Positions 7,409 through 14,531 are shown, counted from the first letter of the stretch. The stretch is DNA of 19,500 nt from CAZPYT01 sp964590955 (GCA_964590955.1 CAZPYT010000015.1:1-19500), one strand, 5' to 3'. Notes: generated by a model from the letters alone, not told the origin. Numbers and translations are program-made.

Positions 7409-7532
7409 TGATGGGCGAGGAGGGACTCGGTCACATGTCTTTCAATTCTAAATTCGCAAGCTCATTAAGACTTGAAAGCATTCGACCCCGCCTCCTTCGC
7501 TGCGCTCAGTCCGGCATTCTCGTCCCTCTCGT
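7409..7532 (-). repeat. tRNA-tail repeat, element A (Leu-type)
   Basis: 7409-7429 copies the 3' end of tRNA-Leu (20 of 21 bases of 8536-8556: acceptor 3' strand, T-stem 3' strand, part of T-loop). An 89-nt core (7430-7518) is bounded on both sides by CTCG (7426-7429 and 7519-7522). 7521-7531 can pair back with the tail (10 bp, one bulge). The core is about four-fifths identical to element B, with identical runs such as TTGAAAGCATTCGACCCCG. Within the core, 7439-7445 pairs with 7472-7478 and 7447-7453 with 7464-7470 (one mismatch), a long hairpin. On the minus strand it follows the terminator at 7539-7576. Confidence 0.8.
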
Positions 7533-7538
7533 AAAATG

Positions 7539-7576
7539 AAAAAACCAAAAGTACTTGTCAGCACTTCTGGTTTTTC
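7539..7576. terminator. Bidirectional hairpin terminator beside element A
   Basis: A stem of ~16 bp with a few mismatches (AAAAACCA...TGGTTTTT outer, AAGTaCT/AGcACTT inner) has A/T runs on both sides, so it can end transcripts from either strand. On the minus strand it precedes element A, as the terminator at 17385-17430 precedes element B. Confidence 0.75.
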
Positions 7577-7585
7577 CATGGTGGG

Positions 7586-7608
7586 CCATCTGTCAGGATG
7601 TGCGAACT
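7586..7608. repeat. 23-bp direct repeat, copy 2
   Basis: It is identical to 6357-6379. On the minus strand it is followed by GCCCACCATGG, which resembles the CCA-bearing end of tRNA-Leu (CGCCCACCA). Confidence 0.85.
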
Positions 7609-7616
7609 TATTCAAT

Positions 7617-7656
7617 AGAAAAAAAGTAACGCTCCCTGTTATTTATTAAGGGAGCG
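7617..7656 (-). terminator. Rho-independent terminator of the 243-aa orphan gene
   Basis: CGCTCCCT (7630-7637) and AGGGAGCG (7649-7656) form a perfect 8-bp stem with an 11-nt loop. On the minus strand TTACTTTTTTT follows. It begins 14 nt past the gene's stop. Confidence 0.9.
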
Positions 7657-7669
7657 TCATCGATTTGAT

Positions 7670-8401
7670 CTATTCGATTTCTACCGCAGAAACGTCAAGT
7701 AGACGATTCATATTGGTAATGAAGTCACGCCAAACGCAATTCCAGTTGTGTTGACGTTGCGCAATGAAACGCACAAAGCCTTCGGGGACATCTTCCTTAG
7801 ATACTTGGAAGCACAAACCTACCTGTTCCAGTTCAACCAGTTCAGCACGGATTTTTTCGATATGGTCCAGATGCATGCTTGGAACATCGAGCATAAGCAG
7901 ATAACGTCTATGATAGACGACTAGCTTTGCCATTTGTGCACCCATTCCCGCAGATTTCCATTCGAAAGCCTGAACGTACAGGGATGCTTCCAACATATGT
8001 GTAGTAGCTTTTTCCAACATTTCAGGATTCACGTAGTCGATTCGATCCGGGCGCTCTTCGAGAACATCAACTTTCGTTCTGATTGCAACGAGCATATCGT
8101 TAACATAGAACTCGGCCTGGACGAAGGATGGATCGGCATCACGACCCCACGTATAGTCGTAGTGCATCAGCACGCTGACCTTTTGACTTAGTGATGTTTT
8201 TCTGAAGAATTCGAAATCAAAGCGGACGTAATAGTCCCCTGCCGCATTTCCGATTCCGCTGTCAAAACTTTGCGTGAACCATGGCAAGATTTGACTCCAT
8301 CTGTGGTCAAAAAGCCACTCGCACATTGAAACAGCATGCATGAAAGTGAGCATTGCGGTCTTTGAAACGTCTAAGCGCTTCCTTAACTGTGGAGTATTCA
8401 T
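7670..8401 (-). CDS. Orphan 243-aa cytoplasmic protein in a tRNA-Leu-adjacent cassette
   Basis: No family is recognised. The protein is soluble and aromatic-rich (MHAVSMCEWLFDHRWSQILPWF, FVRFIAQRQHNWNCVWRDFITN), with a middle section that looks like an alpha/beta fold and conserved-looking acids (DFEFF, DYTWGRDADPSF). No membrane helix or signal peptide is seen. By eye the gene is clearly richer in G+C (about 43-48%) than its neighbours. It has a complete canonical promoter, an AAAGGA Shine-Dalgarno 8 nt before the ATG and its own strong terminator, unlike the leaderless genes around it. It lies between tRNA-Leu and a copy of that tRNA's 3' end, so it is probably acquired cargo. A function is not proposed. 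Confidence 0.8.
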   Translation of the reverse strand: MNTPQLRKRLDVSKTAMLTFMHAVSMCEWLFDHRWSQILPWFTQSFDSGIGNAAGDYYVRFDFEFFRKTSLSQKVSVLMHYDYTWGRDADPSFVQAEFYVNDMLVAIRTKVDVLEERPDRIDYVNPEMLEKATTHMLEASLYVQAFEWKSAGMGAQMAKLVVYHRRYLLMLDVPSMHLDHIEKIRAELVELEQVGLCFQVSKEDVPEGFVRFIAQRQHNWNCVWRDFITNMNRLLDVSAVEIE

Positions 8402-8492
8402 TTTTCTTGTCCTTTCTTATAGCAAGAATTCGAGCGTAGCGCTCTGGGATTGGGATTCTGCCTTTTATTCTTTGGCAGCTTGATTTGCGTTG

Positions 8493-8521
8493 ATTATAAC
8501 TAAAATACGGAGGGATGTCAA
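8493..8521 (-). promoter_or_regulatory. Perfect sigma-70 consensus promoter of the 243-aa gene
   Basis: On the minus strand TTGACA (rc of 8516-8521), a 17-nt spacer and TATAAT (rc of 8493-8498) match the consensus in all 12 positions. The -35 begins only 14 nt beyond the 3' CCA of tRNA-Leu. About 80 nt of leader follow before the start codon. Confidence 0.92.
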
Positions 8522-8535
8522 CCTATAGGTCTATA

Positions 8536-8620
8536 TGGTGGGCGAGGAGGGACTCGAACCCTCAATCGATTAAGAACACGGTTCTAAGCCGTGCGCGTAT
8601 GCCAGTTCCGCCACTCGCCC
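8536..8620 (-). tRNA. tRNA-Leu (anticodon TAG)
   Basis: The acceptor 5' strand GGGCGAG (rc of 8614-8620) pairs with CTCGCCC (rc of 8540-8546), followed by A and an encoded CCA (rc of 8536-8538). The D-arm is GTGGCGGAACTGGCATACGC-like, the anticodon stem is CACGG/CCGTG with loop CTTAGAA (anticodon TAG), there is a long class II variable arm, and the T-arm is GAGGG-TTCGAGT-CCCTC. The length is 85 nt. Confidence 0.97.
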
Positions 8621-8702
8621 GTGAAAAAATTCCACGCTAGATATTATTTAAATTTCAAATTACTTTGCACGTCTTTCGTTCAGTGTACCACTGATCTAAA
8701 GG

Positions 8703-8736
8703 CGTGCGCGTATGCCAGTTCCGCCAATCGTCCGTG
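8703..8736 (-). repeat. 5'-half remnant of the tRNA-Leu gene
   Basis: 34 nt match 8590-8623 with 2 mismatches. They cover the acceptor 5' strand, the D-arm and the start of the anticodon stem, plus the CACGG flank. The sequence that follows does not fold into an anticodon or T-arm. It lies 83 nt upstream of the intact tRNA on the same strand. Confidence 0.85.
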
Positions 8737-8812
8737 GAAGCAGCACGTATTCTACAGGCACTAATTATATTATGAAAACTTAACAATTAAAATCGTAATT
8801 TGGGCTACTTAA

Positions 8813-9367
8813 TTATGAAATCTTACTATTTTCTGCAATCTCGTCCATTTGCGACATGAAATGGGATACCCCATTAAGCCAGTGATTGGCTCTTGGAGGA
8901 GTATATACAGGTGCAATTTTATGTGGTGTGTCTAAGCCACGTGAAATATAACCGTCATGCAGACCTTTACCTACGGTTTCTATACCTTCGTCAAAATTAG
9001 CGAACCGTATGACGTTATTTCCATAAACACCCCAGCCCCAAGCGTTGTTGCTGTTGTAAGGCATTCTTTTACCACAGGTTGATTCCATACAGCTAATTGC
9101 AGGAAGTAAACGATAATCAATTCCGTATTTGTCTGCTACAGCAATAAAAGTATCAACATTGTTAAGTAGAGGTGAATTATATTTTTCTAAGAATTCACGT
9201 AATACCGCTTCTCTATCGACTTTTTCCGATCCAATTGAGAAGCTGACTCGCGCGATATTATCTGTTTGGTGATCTTTTGCAAGAGAGATTCCACCAAAAA
9301 TAAAAGCCATTGTCATGACAGCAAAAAAAGGCACAAATATTAAACTGTATACTTTCATTTTAGTCAT
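8813..9367 (-). CDS. Secreted lysozyme-like (glucosaminidase-type) peptidoglycan hydrolase
   Basis: The 184-aa protein has an N-terminal signal or anchor helix (about residues 5-30) and one lysozyme-like domain. The stretch YGIDYRLLPAISCMESTCGK with Glu95 fits the catalytic glutamate helix of the lysozyme/glucosaminidase superfamily. It is followed by NAWGWGVYG, a 'FANFDEGI' helix start, YISRG and YTPP...HW..GV. Its paralog is directly upstream (9501-10295). The two share all these blocks. The likely role is cutting the glycan of the cell's own or a host's wall. No good Shine-Dalgarno or 6-nt-spaced -10 was found, so the exact start (ATG 9367 or the in-frame ATG at 9358) is open. Confidence 0.75.
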   Translation of the reverse strand: MTKMKVYSLIFVPFFAVMTMAFIFGGISLAKDHQTDNIARVSFSIGSEKVDREAVLREFLEKYNSPLLNNVDTFIAVADKYGIDYRLLPAISCMESTCGKRMPYNSNNAWGWGVYGNNVIRFANFDEGIETVGKGLHDGYISRGLDTPHKIAPVYTPPRANHWLNGVSHFMSQMDEIAENSKIS

Positions 9368-9500
9368 ATTTCGTTGTAAATTAGGGCTAATTTAGATAGG
9401 CAGCGAATGCAAAAATTGTTATTTTATATCCATATAGTTGTAGATTATACCATATGTTATAGGTTACTACAAATTGGGTAATAGCTAAAATTGACTAAAT

Positions 9501-10295
9501 TTAAGATTCTTGTGGGGTTTTATAATTTTGAATGAAGTCGCCAAAATACCTTACTCCGTTGCACCAGCTGCCGTTTGACGGCGGTGTGTATGTTTTCATT
9601 ATTTCACAAAGATCTGTTACGCCTCTTGAGTAGAATTTTTTACTCATATATCGTGATACTACTTCTATACCTTGATCCCAACTGTCAAATTCATAAACTT
9701 GATCCCCGTATGTTGCCCATCCCCATGCGTTTTTTGTTTTAACACCGTCTAAATATGGAGTGTTTTTACCGCAGCTTGATTCTTGAAAGGCAATTGCCGC
9801 TACTAGCCAGTATGGGATTTCATTGCGGTCGGCTTCTTCGACAAATTTACTTCCATAACCTTCAAGAGGGCAACTAAAAAATTCAAATGTACTGTCAATT
9901 CTAACTGCACGAGAGTCTCTAAAATTAAAAGCCTGATCTTGATTGTTCAACATTAGCGGCATTGAAGAAAATAATGAGTATTTATTTGGTGATGTGTACG
10001 AAGACTTGAAAAGAGGGACATGAAATACAAATGTTAATAAAAACAAAGCCGTAATTGCGGATGAACCGATTAACCCTGAATAAGCCTTAATAAAATCCCG
10101 TGACAAAATATCCCTTGTGCTGCTTTTTAAATCCATAAATTTACCAATAATGAGCTCTTTTTTCGAAGGGGCCGCTGTTGCCAAAGATGATATGGCTTCT
10201 CTTGGAAATTGTGTCAGCTGCAAACTCTCAAGTTCTACAGTGCTCAACGATTTTCCTTTTTTAACGAAAAATTTTTTTGAGTAAGTTTTTGGCAC
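9501..10295 (-). CDS. Membrane-anchored lysozyme-like hydrolase, paralog of the downstream gene
   Basis: The 264-aa protein has a basic cytoplasmic N-terminus of ~70 residues, one membrane helix (about 74-95), a linker, then the same lysozyme-like domain as the next gene: WLVAAIAFQESSCGK with Glu172 as probable catalytic acid, NAWGWATYG, FDSWDQGIEVV, YSRG and YTPPSNGSWCNGV. The long charged cytoplasmic tail is unusual for a wall hydrolase and could tie it to a division or secretion machine. It starts with GTG at 10295; TGtTATCTT (rc of 10302-10310) lies 6 nt upstream, supporting a leaderless start there. The two genes are 133 nt apart and look like a tandem duplication. Confidence 0.72.
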   Translation of the reverse strand: MPKTYSKKFFVKKGKSLSTVELESLQLTQFPREAISSLATAAPSKKELIIGKFMDLKSSTRDILSRDFIKAYSGLIGSSAITALFLLTFVFHVPLFKSSYTSPNKYSLFSSMPLMLNNQDQAFNFRDSRAVRIDSTFEFFSCPLEGYGSKFVEEADRNEIPYWLVAAIAFQESSCGKNTPYLDGVKTKNAWGWATYGDQVYEFDSWDQGIEVVSRYMSKKFYSRGVTDLCEIMKTYTPPSNGSWCNGVRYFGDFIQNYKTPQES

Positions 10296-10334
10296 AACTC
10301 TAAGATAACAGATTATTCAATATTGATAAAGATG

Positions 10335-10832
10335 CTAAACGTTGAAAAAATGTGCTACCAAGAATCCTATTAGTGCTGCGACTCCAGCAATGGTTACCAT
10401 TTTCAATCCTGAATTCGGTTTCTTTGTGGGGACATATCCTAAAAAGAATAGCGCAATAAATGAAGCTAGAATTGACACATACCGTGCTTGGTGTATTTCC
10501 ATTACTATATATGGTGCCAGTGGAATAAAGCCTGCAAAAAAATAAGCAAAAAACATTATTACACCGTCAACAACAGGATTTTTTATTGTAGATTTTTCAT
10601 GATTAAGCTCATTTGTTTCAGTTTCTGATAAAAATGATCCCGCACCCATTGAAGTTGCTTCTACGACAATTGTGACCAATCCGGTAATAAAAATTTGTGA
10701 TTTAGAAAAACTTGCTACGGCCGTAATTCCGAACAGTACGCCTAGTGTAGATACCAAACTATCTTCAGCTCCAAATAAAAAATTTCTAACGTAATTTGGT
10801 TCAAGATTTCTTTTTAGTAAATTCTTTAGCAT
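10335..10832 (-). CDS. VIT1/CCC1-family metal transporter, short form
   Basis: The 165-aa membrane protein has about five helices. NFLFGAEDSLVSTLGVLFGI and VVEATSMGAGSFLSETE are the hallmark helices 1 and 2 of the VIT1/CCC1 family, with the glycine- and acid-bearing faces that carry Fe2+ or Mn2+. The cytoplasmic metal-binding helices between TM2 and TM3 of full-length members (~230 aa or more) are reduced here to about 20 residues (TNELNHEKSTIKNP). It probably exports or sequesters divalent metal. TAATAT (rc of 10839-10844) lies 6 nt before the ATG. It is divergent from the cupredoxin gene 89 nt away, which suggests a shared metal theme. Confidence 0.85.
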   Translation of the reverse strand: MLKNLLKRNLEPNYVRNFLFGAEDSLVSTLGVLFGITAVASFSKSQIFITGLVTIVVEATSMGAGSFLSETETNELNHEKSTIKNPVVDGVIMFFAYFFAGFIPLAPYIVMEIHQARYVSILASFIALFFLGYVPTKKPNSGLKMVTIAGVAALIGFLVAHFFNV

Positions 10833-10873
10833 CAGTAAATATTACAGGATACTAAAATATTTCGAAATAGTGT

Positions 10874-10915
10874 TATACTCATTCATATAGATAAAATTCG
10901 ATATGTTAAGGAGGT
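10874..10915 (+). promoter_or_regulatory. Promoter and Shine-Dalgarno of the cupredoxin gene
   Basis: TGtTATACT (-10 at 10874-10879) is followed by a ~35-nt leader and a near-perfect AAGGAGGT (10908-10915), 6 nt before the ATG at 10922. This is a classical leadered gene, in contrast to its divergent neighbour. Confidence 0.7.
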
Positions 10916-10921
10916 GTTAGT

Positions 10922-11428
10922 ATGCAAAATAAAGCTGTAATTGTTTTGATAGTTTTGCTTTTAGCCGGTGGGATATATTTTTTGTCATCAGGAAACTCAT
11001 CTGATACTGAAATGATGAAAAAAGAAGTAGCTCCGAAGCCTGAAATGGTTGTAGAAAAAGAAGATAGTTATGTTGATATGAGTGACGAAAAGGCCGCAAA
11101 AGTGGTGGAAGAAGATACTACAATGATAGAGGAAACCGCAGGTGTAGTTACTGTGGAAGTAGAAGGCGGCGCATTTTATTTTGATCCAAAAGAAATTACA
11201 GTCAACAAGGGAGATACTGTAAAAATAGTCTTTACCAACGTTGGCGGTGTTCATGATTGGGTAATTGATGAATTTGATGCGCGAACTAAGGTATTACAGG
11301 CAGGAGAAACAGAAACAATAACTTTTGTTGCTGATCAGACCGGTACTTTTGAGTATTATTGTAGTGTTGGTAATCACAGAGCTCAGGGAATGGTCGGAAA
11401 CCTAATTGTTAAAGAAGCACTTCAATAA
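10922..11428 (+). CDS. Membrane-anchored cupredoxin (plastocyanin/azurin-like)
   Basis: The 168-aa protein has an N-terminal helix (residues 4-22) with no lipobox, a long acidic/lysine-rich linker (about 25-72), then a type 1 copper domain. The ligands are all present: His111 (GGVHDW), then Cys147, His152 and Met157 in YYCSVGNHRAQGM, spaced C-x4-H-x4-M as in plastocyanin-like proteins. It should carry electrons or hold copper on the outer side of the membrane; no partner oxidase is visible nearby. The strong Shine-Dalgarno suggests high expression. It is divergent from the VIT/CCC1 gene and convergent with the DHH gene. Confidence 0.92.
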   Translation: MQNKAVIVLIVLLLAGGIYFLSSGNSSDTEMMKKEVAPKPEMVVEKEDSYVDMSDEKAAKVVEEDTTMIEETAGVVTVEVEGGAFYFDPKEITVNKGDTVKIVFTNVGGVHDWVIDEFDARTKVLQAGETETITFVADQTGTFEYYCSVGNHRAQGMVGNLIVKEALQ

Positions 11429-11455
11429 AGATATGCATTTCACGCGCCTGTAGTT

Positions 11456-12475
11456 TTACGGGCGCGGTGACTGCATAAACTTTCTGATGTTCTCCTTTAA
11501 TATTTTTTGAATTTCGTAAACATTTCCGTTAATTTGTGTACTCGCAGCATTGAAATGGCCTCCCCCATTTCCGCCAATTGTTTTTAGTAAATCCGGTAAG
11601 CTAATTTTGTTTGTATAAGCGTTACCTCTGGTTATTATTCTTACGGTATTGTCGTCAATTTCTTGTATGTTTATACCTCTATCATAGCCTTTTACCTTTG
11701 GAGCTATTTCGTTTCTAAAAAGTTTTTTAGCCATCTTTACTTTATCGTCACTGGCGTCTTTTGCATCTAAAATGAAAAAAATTGTCTTTGTTGAATCGTT
11801 GAATTCGAGTTTGTTTATAACTTCTGTGTATTCACTCAAATATTCTTTTGTTTTTTGATTGTAGAGGTTATTAATTGCTTCTTGCGGTTGTGCCCCTCTC
11901 TCGATTAGTTCAGCAGCGTGTTTTAGCGTGGTTGCATTAAATGCATAGCTAAAATTATTAGTATCACCCATGATACCTATATATAAAAGTGTTGCGATTT
12001 CGTTTTTAACAAATGTTTTAGGTAAGATTTTACTGTACATTACTTCTGTAGTTGAAGATAAATTATCATCCCTAATCTCGAGTTTTGCATTGCCTTCAAA
12101 CTCAGTAGGATGGTGATCAATTAATATCGTGGTTTTTATGTCGTTGAAATTTGGTGTGCCCATTTCTTTATTGTCCACATCATAGAATTGTAAAAAGCTG
12201 GATCCATCTAATAATATAATAGTGTCATATTCGTTGTTGTTTATATATTCGCGGGTATCTTCTCCGATAAATTCTTCAAAAAAAGGTAAAAATGAAAAAG
12301 TTTCTTTTTCTAACGGTGTTAATTCTTTAGGAAATCTCAGAGTTGGATCATACCCTAGCTCCTCCAAATATTTTCTCATAACAACTCCACTGGCAATGCA
12401 GTCCGGATCCAGCGGTTGGCTGGAAATCACTAATATTTTTTTTGCGTTTTTTAGACACTGTGTAAATTTGGACAT
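11456..12475 (-). CDS. DHH-family phosphoesterase (NrnA-like nano-RNase / pAp phosphatase)
   Basis: The 339-aa protein has an N-terminal DHH domain with motif I residues Asp23 and Asp25 (QPLDPDCIASG), motif II Asp90 (ILLDGSS) and motif III IDHH (Asp120-His121-His122), and a C-terminal DHHA1 domain ending in GGNGGGHFNAAST. Such two-domain proteins degrade 2-5 nt RNA fragments, pAp or cyclic dinucleotide products with manganese. Motif I lacks the usual histidine (S-S-Q instead of S-H-x), so one metal ligand may be replaced. It starts 1 nt after the upstream gene's stop, with AAAGGAT formed by that gene's last codons as its ribosome site, so the two are translationally coupled. Confidence 0.88.
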   Translation of the reverse strand: MSKFTQCLKNAKKILVISSQPLDPDCIASGVVMRKYLEELGYDPTLRFPKELTPLEKETFSFLPFFEEFIGEDTREYINNNEYDTIILLDGSSFLQFYDVDNKEMGTPNFNDIKTTILIDHHPTEFEGNAKLEIRDDNLSSTTEVMYSKILPKTFVKNEIATLLYIGIMGDTNNFSYAFNATTLKHAAELIERGAQPQEAINNLYNQKTKEYLSEYTEVINKLEFNDSTKTIFFILDAKDASDDKVKMAKKLFRNEIAPKVKGYDRGINIQEIDDNTVRIITRGNAYTNKISLPDLLKTIGGNGGGHFNAASTQINGNVYEIQKILKENIRKFMQSPRP

Positions 12476-12476
12476 A

Positions 12477-13526
12477 TTATCCTTTTTTTACCTGATCGAA
12501 AGAAACCCAAGTTCTGTTTTTTTGGCTTTTCTGTTGTTCTGATAAGGCTGCATTTTCCACAAAAATGCGTACAACTAGCCTAGGTGTGAGCTTGTTTTCT
12601 TTATCAAGATCGTATTCGAGAATTTTTGCTACTGTTGCTCCAATATAGTCATGGCTTATTTTTAGTTCTTCACGTAAAATCCTCAAAATTGCTTTATCCA
12701 AATTTTCCCCCGGTCTTATCTTGTCCATATAAAGCAGTGCAGATTGATCCCAGGCTATTTTGAAAAAATCATAGCTATTACTTTCGAATTCTAAAATATA
12801 AGGCTTGATGAATACTTTTCTTCCCGGGTTATAAATATTAAAGTCGCTATAATTGATAATTTTGAATGATCTTTTATAGTATTTGTAAAACTCAGTTGGA
12901 ATTAATTCAAAGTCGAATTTTCTGACAAAATCTTCAATATTTTCGGCGACTTTATAATACAACTCGTCAATTATTGGATAATCCTTTTCTAATCTTAAAA
13001 GATGATACAAAAGGTTATCGTTTATAAAATAAATTTTTTCGTCAATAACGCTTTTGGCATAATAACTGTAAGTTGTACCCAATACAAACACGGGTGTTAA
13101 ATTATAGTGTTTTAATGTTTTGACTACTTTTTCGTGATTTTCATTTGTAAAAGTTACACAATCTGCAATATAGTCTTGTCGTGGAAGTAGGCATTGCATC
13201 TCTTTACTAAAAATTCTAAGTCCTAATTGTTTTAATGCTGACTTAAAAAATCCAGGTGTTACAAAATCAGTTTTATCGCATTCAATGACAATTCTTTTCT
13301 TTGGAAGCTTAGAATACATTAAATTTTCGACAGGTTCGATTTCCCTCAAAGAAATATTTGTCTGATGTGGTGTATTTTCATAGAAAAGACTTGCCTGCTT
13401 ATTTTCGTGATCTACGTTGTTAAGAATAACAAATTTGGATTCATTAATAATTGAAATTGCTTTGCCGAAGTCCTCTTCGGTAAGCTCATCTTTTAAATTT
13501 ACAGCATAATAAGTAACTCTATTCAC
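12477..13526 (-). CDS. Unknown protein with a degenerate Nudix-like C-terminal domain
   Basis: The first ~240 of 349 residues match no family recognised here. The C-terminus (about 250-345) has the Nudix outline: a strand region, RPGENLDKAILRILREELKI as a degenerate Nudix box (E-E of REUxEE kept, first R-E changed to R-I, final glycine lost), and a following strand LTPRLVVRIFV. Catalysis is doubtful; a binding role is possible. Coupling to the DHH phosphoesterase suggests nucleotide or short-RNA turnover. The start is GTG at 13526; TGgTAAAAA (rc of 13533-13541) ends 6 nt before it, the window's usual leaderless pattern, although AGGA also sits just before the start. Confidence 0.7.
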   Translation of the reverse strand: MNRVTYYAVNLKDELTEEDFGKAISIINESKFVILNNVDHENKQASLFYENTPHQTNISLREIEPVENLMYSKLPKKRIVIECDKTDFVTPGFFKSALKQLGLRIFSKEMQCLLPRQDYIADCVTFTNENHEKVVKTLKHYNLTPVFVLGTTYSYYAKSVIDEKIYFINDNLLYHLLRLEKDYPIIDELYYKVAENIEDFVRKFDFELIPTEFYKYYKRSFKIINYSDFNIYNPGRKVFIKPYILEFESNSYDFFKIAWDQSALLYMDKIRPGENLDKAILRILREELKISHDYIGATVAKILEYDLDKENKLTPRLVVRIFVENAALSEQQKSQKNRTWVSFDQVKKG

Positions 13527-13691
13527 ATCCTATTTTTACCATAAAAATGCTGTAATTAGAACGTTTTTACACTGTCAGTTTTAGTCAGGAATCGTCAAGC
13601 GCTGTAAGGGCTATAGGTCTAATATATGGTTATGCAATTGGCCGAATTTGCCTATTGTAAAACTTTGAAATGTGAATAAGGAGAAAAGTAA
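13527..13691 (+). other. Upstream region of the lipoprotein gene
   Basis: 165 nt without a gene. Shine-Dalgarno AAGGAG at 13678-13683 ends 8 nt before the ATG. A near-palindrome lies around GGCC at 13641-13644. No convincing -35/-10 pair was found. 13612-13628 (TATAGGTCTAATATATGG-like) resembles 8525-8538 beside tRNA-Leu. Confidence 0.4.
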
Positions 13692-14531
13692 ATGAAAAAT
13701 AGACTTACCACCCTGATTTTGATTATCCTGTCGATCGTTTTTATGACCGCTTGTGGTTCAAAAACTTTTGCACAACCAGGCGCTGTGGATTACCCTGAGA
13801 ACGAAGGAATCACATGCAGTAGTACGCTATATGCATATTATCTTTCTGAAGAAGGAGATGCCATTGTAATCTCTTCATTCTCTAAGGATATTGTAGTCCA
13901 CTACGAATATGATGACTGGACAAATGATTTCGACGCAAGATATCTGCATGACAGTATTGAGGAGACCGATCAAGAAGATTTCATTCGCTTTCAATCGGAT
14001 GTTGCTAAGTGGGTTGACTCTGCAAACGAGAATCTTGCGGATGCAGGTTTTCCTATGTTAGGTGTAGCTATTGTTTCAAACATTCAAGAAAAGTACGAAG
14101 GTACCCCTGGGTATTATTTGAATAACCTGTCATCTGTCGATCTCGATGAACCGGGATATTCAAGAGAAATCTTATGCGATCCCGGATACACCGATGTTTG
14201 GGTTGAGGCTCATATTTATGGTTCCGGTGATTGGGCTTTCTACAGAAACAAACTTTCATTCTCAGATGAGCAATCTTCTCTGACAGTGACAGTACCGCTT
14301 GATGAAATATTAAGCGGTGAATATGCCACCAGTTACTACAGGGTTGAGGATGCTATGTATTTCGGTGATCCGGCTGAAGTTGCTTACCCTTACGGTTCAT
14401 TTAGGCTGATTTATGGCAGCCCAAATATGAGCTATTTGCGGTCTGCGATGAACACATTGCCTTACTCGGTAATATATCAAACACAACCGGATGGTGTCAC
14501 GTTTGGTGTATTTGCCGACATTGACCATTGA
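13692..14531 (+). CDS. Putative lipoprotein, unknown function
   Basis: The 279-aa protein has a type II signal peptide: KNR, a hydrophobic core (residues 6-17) and lipobox FMTA-C with Cys21 as the lipidated residue. The mature part is acidic and rich in Tyr, Asp and Ser, with no domain recognised. Aromatic acidic repeats (HYEYDDWTNDFDARYLHD) and a beta-rich tail suggest a secreted beta-sandwich-like fold, which is inference only. Base composition is richer in G+C than in the neighbours, and it has a true Shine-Dalgarno. It forms a unit with the next gene (39 nt) and a shared terminator; this unit looks imported. Confidence 0.75.
   Translation: MKNRLTTLILIILSIVFMTACGSKTFAQPGAVDYPENEGITCSSTLYAYYLSEEGDAIVISSFSKDIVVHYEYDDWTNDFDARYLHDSIEETDQEDFIRFQSDVAKWVDSANENLADAGFPMLGVAIVSNIQEKYEGTPGYYLNNLSSVDLDEPGYSREILCDPGYTDVWVEAHIYGSGDWAFYRNKLSFSDEQSSLTVTVPLDEILSGEYATSYYRVEDAMYFGDPAEVAYPYGSFRLIYGSPNMSYLRSAMNTLPYSVIYQTQPDGVTFGVFADIDH

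Noticed and set aside
7409..7532. Group I intron or split tRNA as the explanation for elements A and B
   Set aside because: The cores are only ~90 nt, lack any recognisable intron core, and the flanking tRNA pieces comprise only the 3' tail without acceptor 5' strand, D-arm or anticodon arm. The intact tRNAs are present separately.
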